Source: Parvibaculum sp040216885 (GTDB lineage: Bacteria > Pseudomonadota > Alphaproteobacteria > Parvibaculales > Parvibaculaceae). From it: a stretch of 64,000 nt of DNA. Below are positions 60,632 to 64,000 of the stretch, one piece after another. The notes beneath the pieces are model-generated. The model searched no databases, was not told the DNA's origin, and was given only the letters and a program-made list of their open reading frames with translations. Position numbers and translations under genes: made by a program. The stretch lies in assembly GCA_040216885.1 (NCBI GenBank), contig JAVJOG010000025.1, positions 1 through 64,000 on the forward strand, in the 5' to 3' direction. How positions within the stretch are numbered: position 1 is the first letter of the stretch; the number at the start of each line of letters is the position of its first letter.

Positions 60632-62890
60632 ATGGAGTGGCTAATCGTAGGTGCCGTCTTTTGGCTGATTGTTTGGGCTGTTCGAAAAGGTGCAACGAAG
60701 CCGAGATCACGGACTTCAGCCAAATCGATCAACCGGCAGTCGGCTATACCGGCAAAATCGCTGCACCAAACCGCTACTAGAACGGGGATGAGCTCCAAAG
60801 CGGCCAAGCGAACGCCTACCGAATGGATTCCTGCAGGGAGATCCGTAACAATACAGGGGACTAGTATCGCGTCCGGGATGATCTATGTGGGCGGCGATCT
60901 TTCTGGCAACTACGGTAGAACCGAGAACTGCTTGGTCGATCCCACGCTTCCGGTGTCACGCAGCACTTCCGACAAATCCGGCGTCACGATGCCATACTGG
61001 CCATCCTACTCGGATATCAGACCCGAGGCCCGACGCTCATATCTTGACTGGCTTGCTGGTGGTCGAAGTGATCCGGATATTGGCATCGGTTACGTATTTT
61101 TGTTTTTCTACGGCCTAGAACGGCGGCTCTTTGTCGATCAAGCAACAGACGAGGCGCCGATAGTCCGTGATGAAATAGAGCGTCTGTTGGCGCTCTATAA
61201 CTCAAATCACTCCTTTCAAGGTTATGCGCGCAAGTGTCTTGATGCGATATCGGTAATCAGCGGTGACATCGACAATCCCCCCATTCTTTCGCCGTCCATG
61301 CATGCCGGATACGAGATACCGCTCGCAGTCCGATTTCATCTCGGACATCGGCTTGCGAACAAAAGTCCGTTCACCGCCGACGAAGCGCTTCTCTGGGTAC
61401 TTTCACTACCGGACACATACTTACGCACTCCCGGTGTGAGGTGCTTCGATGAATTCTGCGTGTTGTGGCGGGTTCGATTCTCAGAACGCTATCCAAATGG
61501 GTTGAAGGTAAGAGTGCCCAAGAAAACACTCAAAGCTGACTACCATTCGGCGAGTGGCACATTTCAGGTAAAGTTTTCAGTGTCGGACGGAAGCATACCC
61601 GACATTGCGGCAATTAACGCGCCGCTGGATGGACTTCGCGAACTCGCAAATGCCTGTACCGATGAACTCGACGCATATAGCAGGCTTCTTGGCCGAAGGC
61701 CGGACGTTCGTGGCAATGTCGAAGCAGTTGCGCTACTTCCTCGCGAAATTTTGGACACTTCGGACTCGTCTCCGGTAAGGGTCATCCGCTCACACATTGA
61801 TGCGCTCCTAGGTCTGGAACAATTCGCAACTATGCAGACACGGAAGTTGCTGAGCACCCTCAGCATGGACTGTCCTGAATCAGGGAAAATTCCCGCAGCC
61901 AGCGCCAACCAAATCGGTTCCATACTCGATAAGCTCGACATTGCGTACGAACCTGACCGCCGATACGGGCCGACCTCCTTGAGTCTCGATGGCACTGTAA
62001 CGCTCTTTCGTAGCGCGAACGGCGCCCCTGTCGATACAGACAGAGCAGAGTATCAAGCGTCGCGGACGATGATGGAAATTTCGGCTTTGGCTGCTGCCTC
62101 TGATGGCGAGGTCGTCGGTGCTGAACTCAAAAGCATCATGACCGAATTGGAGGCGATGGAAGGCCTAAATCCAAGGGAACGAATGCGGCTTCACGCGCAT
62201 GTACTTTCTCTGCTTGCTGATATGCCCCGTCAACACGGAGCGATGAGAAGGCTATCAAGCCTGCCAGAATCTGACAGGCGTCGCGTGGTTCAGTCGGCGT
62301 TCTCGGCTGTGCTCGCCGACGGGCATATCAGCGCCGCGGAAGTCAAATTTCTCGAGAAGCTGTACAAGGCTCTGAAGCTTCCACAGGAGGACGTGTATGC
62401 CGCGCTCCATAGGGGCGATGTGAGCATTGACGAACCCGTGAAAATTCTCCCGGAGCAATATACTCCTGGAACTCCGGTTCCACAGCCGCCATTAGAACGG
62501 ACCGGCGTTCAGATCGACCCGGCTCGTCTTGCTCGTATTCAAAACGAAACCTCGACTGTTTCCAGTCTGCTTGCGGACATCTTCGTCGAAGAAGAGCCGA
62601 TCGTATCGAATGCTCCGGTTTCGCCGACGGGAAAATCAGCTTGCATCTATGACGGTCTCGATGCCGCGCATGGCGAGCTTCTCGCAAAGATTGTTTCCGC
62701 CGTGCGGATGACACGCGCGATCTTCGAAGACGAATCCCGTATGCTTACATTGCTGCCTGACGGAGCACTTGAAACAATCAACGATTGGGGTTTTGAAGTC
62801 TTTGGCGAGCCAGTCCTTGAGGGGGATGACGACATTGAAGTCGCCACCCACCTCCGTCCGGAGCTTCAAAAGTTGGAGGTGGTTGAATGA
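60632..62890 (+). CDS. Membrane-anchored TerB-N/TerB/TerB-C protein
   Basis: A 752-residue protein. ATG 60632 begins a membrane helix (WLIVGAVFWLIVWAV). A basic linker leads to a TerB-N domain (about 60-310) with YWPSYSDIRPEARRSYLDWL and FFYGLERRL, as in this family. A TerB core (about 480-590; EISALAAASDGEVVGAELKS, VLADGHISAAEVKFLEKLYK) has the acidic repeat that binds metal. A C-terminal TerB-C segment (about 630-752) has SLLADIFVEEEPI and INDWGFEVFGEPVLEGDDDI. TerB-N/TerB-C proteins occur next to DUF2791 ATPases and helicases and are predicted to serve DNA processing. It overlaps the next gene (ATGA). ATG 60572 is an alternative start. Lower GC than parB. Confidence 0.87.
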   Translation: MEWLIVGAVFWLIVWAVRKGATKPRSRTSAKSINRQSAIPAKSLHQTATRTGMSSKAAKRTPTEWIPAGRSVTIQGTSIASGMIYVGGDLSGNYGRTENCLVDPTLPVSRSTSDKSGVTMPYWPSYSDIRPEARRSYLDWLAGGRSDPDIGIGYVFLFFYGLERRLFVDQATDEAPIVRDEIERLLALYNSNHSFQGYARKCLDAISVISGDIDNPPILSPSMHAGYEIPLAVRFHLGHRLANKSPFTADEALLWVLSLPDTYLRTPGVRCFDEFCVLWRVRFSERYPNGLKVRVPKKTLKADYHSASGTFQVKFSVSDGSIPDIAAINAPLDGLRELANACTDELDAYSRLLGRRPDVRGNVEAVALLPREILDTSDSSPVRVIRSHIDALLGLEQFATMQTRKLLSTLSMDCPESGKIPAASANQIGSILDKLDIAYEPDRRYGPTSLSLDGTVTLFRSANGAPVDTDRAEYQASRTMMEISALAAASDGEVVGAELKSIMTELEAMEGLNPRERMRLHAHVLSLLADMPRQHGAMRRLSSLPESDRRRVVQSAFSAVLADGHISAAEVKFLEKLYKALKLPQEDVYAALHRGDVSIDEPVKILPEQYTPGTPVPQPPLERTGVQIDPARLARIQNETSTVSSLLADIFVEEEPIVSNAPVSPTGKSACIYDGLDAAHGELLAKIVSAVRMTRAIFEDESRMLTLLPDGALETINDWGFEVFGEPVLEGDDDIEVATHLRPELQKLEVVE

Positions 62891-64000
62891 AAAGCACTAT
62901 CCGAGCGCGCGACCGCGATACTATACTTCAAGCATTGTCCGCGGGCGTCGTTCCTCGCACCGGCCTTCAACATATCCAAGTTGGGCGCGCCGCGGAGATT
63001 GCTGCCCTAGTTAAAGATATTGACCGAATCTCGGACGAGGGGTCAGCGGCCCGCTTCGTTATAGGTGAATATGGCGCAGGGAAGACTTTCTTTCTGAATC
63101 TTGTTCGTCTAATTGCGCTGGAACGCCGTTGCGTAACTATTCATGCCGATCTCGCACCAGATCGCCGGATTCACGCTACTGGGGGGCAAGCACGTGGTCT
63201 CTATGCCGAGGCTGTACGCAACATGGCGACACGCAACAAGCCGGACGGTGGTGCATTGCCCAGTGTGGTCGAGCGGTTTGTCACCGAAAGCGTCAGGGAG
63301 AGTGAGCGCTCAGGGGCGCCGGTAGAGCAAGTTATCGACGAACGTCTTTCTCGGCTTGTCGAATACACCGGCGGACACGATTTCACGACGGTTCTGAAAG
63401 CCTACTGGCGGGGCAGCAACGAAGGTGACGAACTTACCAAGATTGCGGCGCTGAGATGGTTGCGTGGGGAGTTCACAACAAAAACCGAGGCGCGGCAAGC
63501 GCTTGGTGTGCGTACAATTATTGATGATGACAGTGTTTACGACGGGTTGAAGCTGCTCTCCGCCTTTACACAACTCGCGGGTTATGCCGGCATGCTCGTC
63601 GTTTTTGATGAGATGGTAAATCTGTACAAGCTGCAGAGCTCACAAGCACGAAGTCAGAATTTTGAGCAAATACTACGAATCTTGAACGACGTATTACAAG
63701 GCAACGTAAGTGGAATCGGATTCATGTTCGGAGGAACGCCGGAGTTCATGATGGATCCTCGAAGGGGGCTCTATAGTTATCAAGCTTTGCAGTCCCGGCT
63801 TGCCGAGAACGCGTTTGCTACTAACGGCTTGGTTGATCTTTCTGGTCCCGTTCTCCGCCTCCAGAGTCTTACGCCGGAAGATCTTCTCGTGTTGCTTTCA
63901 AATATCCGGAACGTATTTGCTCATGGTGATCCGGAGCAGCATCTTGTGCCTGATGAAGCGTTGCCAGCCTTCATGAATCATTGCAACAAAAGCATCGGGG
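62887..64000 (+). CDS. DUF2791 (BrxD-like) P-loop ATPase, 3' end missing
   Basis: At least 371 residues, cut by the window edge. The Walker A motif is GEYGAGKTFFL (residues about 61-71) and Walker B is GMLVVFDEMVNL (about 234-245); SGIGFMFGGTPEFMMDP and LQSRLAEN follow with RLQSLTPEDLLVLL, all fitting DUF2791 (BREX BrxC/BrxD type). The start ATG 62887 overlaps the TerB stop. BrxD in type 2 BREX works with a helicase; this standalone pair with TerB may act likewise. The remaining domain, and any helicase, lie beyond 64000. Confidence 0.85.
   Translation, partial: MKSTIRARDRDTILQALSAGVVPRTGLQHIQVGRAAEIAALVKDIDRISDEGSAARFVIGEYGAGKTFFLNLVRLIALERRCVTIHADLAPDRRIHATGGQARGLYAEAVRNMATRNKPDGGALPSVVERFVTESVRESERSGAPVEQVIDERLSRLVEYTGGHDFTTVLKAYWRGSNEGDELTKIAALRWLRGEFTTKTEARQALGVRTIIDDDSVYDGLKLLSAFTQLAGYAGMLVVFDEMVNLYKLQSSQARSQNFEQILRILNDVLQGNVSGIGFMFGGTPEFMMDPRRGLYSYQALQSRLAENAFATNGLVDLSGPVLRLQSLTPEDLLVLLSNIRNVFAHGDPEQHLVPDEALPAFMNHCNKSIG

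Larger units (their letters stand above)
56199..64000. mobile_element. Left part of an integrated element behind tRNA-Arg
   Basis: Right of the tRNA the gene content changes to Fic toxin-antitoxin, a conjugation-type ATPase and a large ParB-like protein, then to a lower-GC cargo operon. tRNA-Arg genes are common targets of tyrosine integrases. No integrase lies in the visible 7.8 kb, so it should be at the far end. The first 133 bases (56199-56331) hold no gene and are AT-rich. The extent to the right is unknown. Confidence 0.7.

Noticed and set aside
1..64000. CRISPR array
   Set aside because: No regularly spaced repeats of 24-40 bases were seen in any intergenic region.

Overview
The window is 64 kb of a high-GC alphaproteobacterial chromosome. 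The evidence is the argB-engB-yidC-rnpA-rpmH order, the def-fmt-truA and dapD-dapE blocks, DUF2336, DUF1036 and BamF/DUF3035 proteins, and a TipF-like EAL protein. A Parvibaculum-like member of Hyphomicrobiales is my best guess, from gene content only. Most of the window is ordinary core genome with strong third-position GC. Two stretches differ clearly: 8.22-10.28 kb, and 56.2 kb to the right edge.

Layout. 0-8.2 kb: 5' part of nudC, the SRP RNA gene, dnaX-ybaB-recR, an AGCS amino-acid/Na+ symporter, rmuC, then def-fmt-truA. 8.2-10.3 kb: an AT-richer three-gene cassette (ParA-like ATPase plus two unknown proteins) with 4-base overlaps, inserted between truA and murI. 10.3-15.2 kb: murI, a Yip1-like membrane protein, dapE and dapD read leftward as one operon, then a degenerate EAL protein. 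15.3-25.6 kb: accessory metabolism (C69 peptidase, glutathione peroxidase, DinB, OmpA-like lipoprotein, two SDRs, GNAT, aminotransferase with a divergent XRE-cupin regulator, PEP-mutase-like lyase, hotdog thioesterase, PheC-like dehydratase), with several intergenic inverted repeats. 25.9-36 kb: ileS-lspA-bamF(frameshifted)-two M16 peptidases, pgi, mutL. 36-43.3 kb: HAD nucleotidase, DUF2336, DUF1036, and the leftward rpmH-rnpA-yidC-engB-argB block. 43.6-56 kb: DUF547-VTT-flavoprotein, an orphan histidine kinase, a trehalose cluster (otsB, GH15, otsA, glk), gamma-glutamyltransferase and a P1 peptidase.

At 56.1 kb lies tRNA-Arg(ACG). To its right an integrated element begins: a Fic toxin with a small antitoxin, a conjugation-type ATPase, a large ParB-like protein, and then, after a terminator and a visible drop in GC, a cargo operon. 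The cargo encodes a membrane-anchored TerB-N/TerB/TerB-C protein translationally coupled to a DUF2791 (BrxD-like) P-loop ATPase that runs off the window. These two genes resemble part of a predicted DNA-processing or anti-phage module; its remaining partner would lie beyond base 64000.

The strongest candidates for undescribed biology are (1) the ParA-like three-gene cassette at 8.3-10.3 kb and (2) the TerB/DUF2791 operon at the right edge. Other points of note are an apparent -1 frameshift in the BamF/DUF3035 lipoprotein gene, a likely CTG start for murI overlapping the upstream stop as CTGA, and a trehalose locus that carries both synthesis and probable cleavage/rephosphorylation steps.
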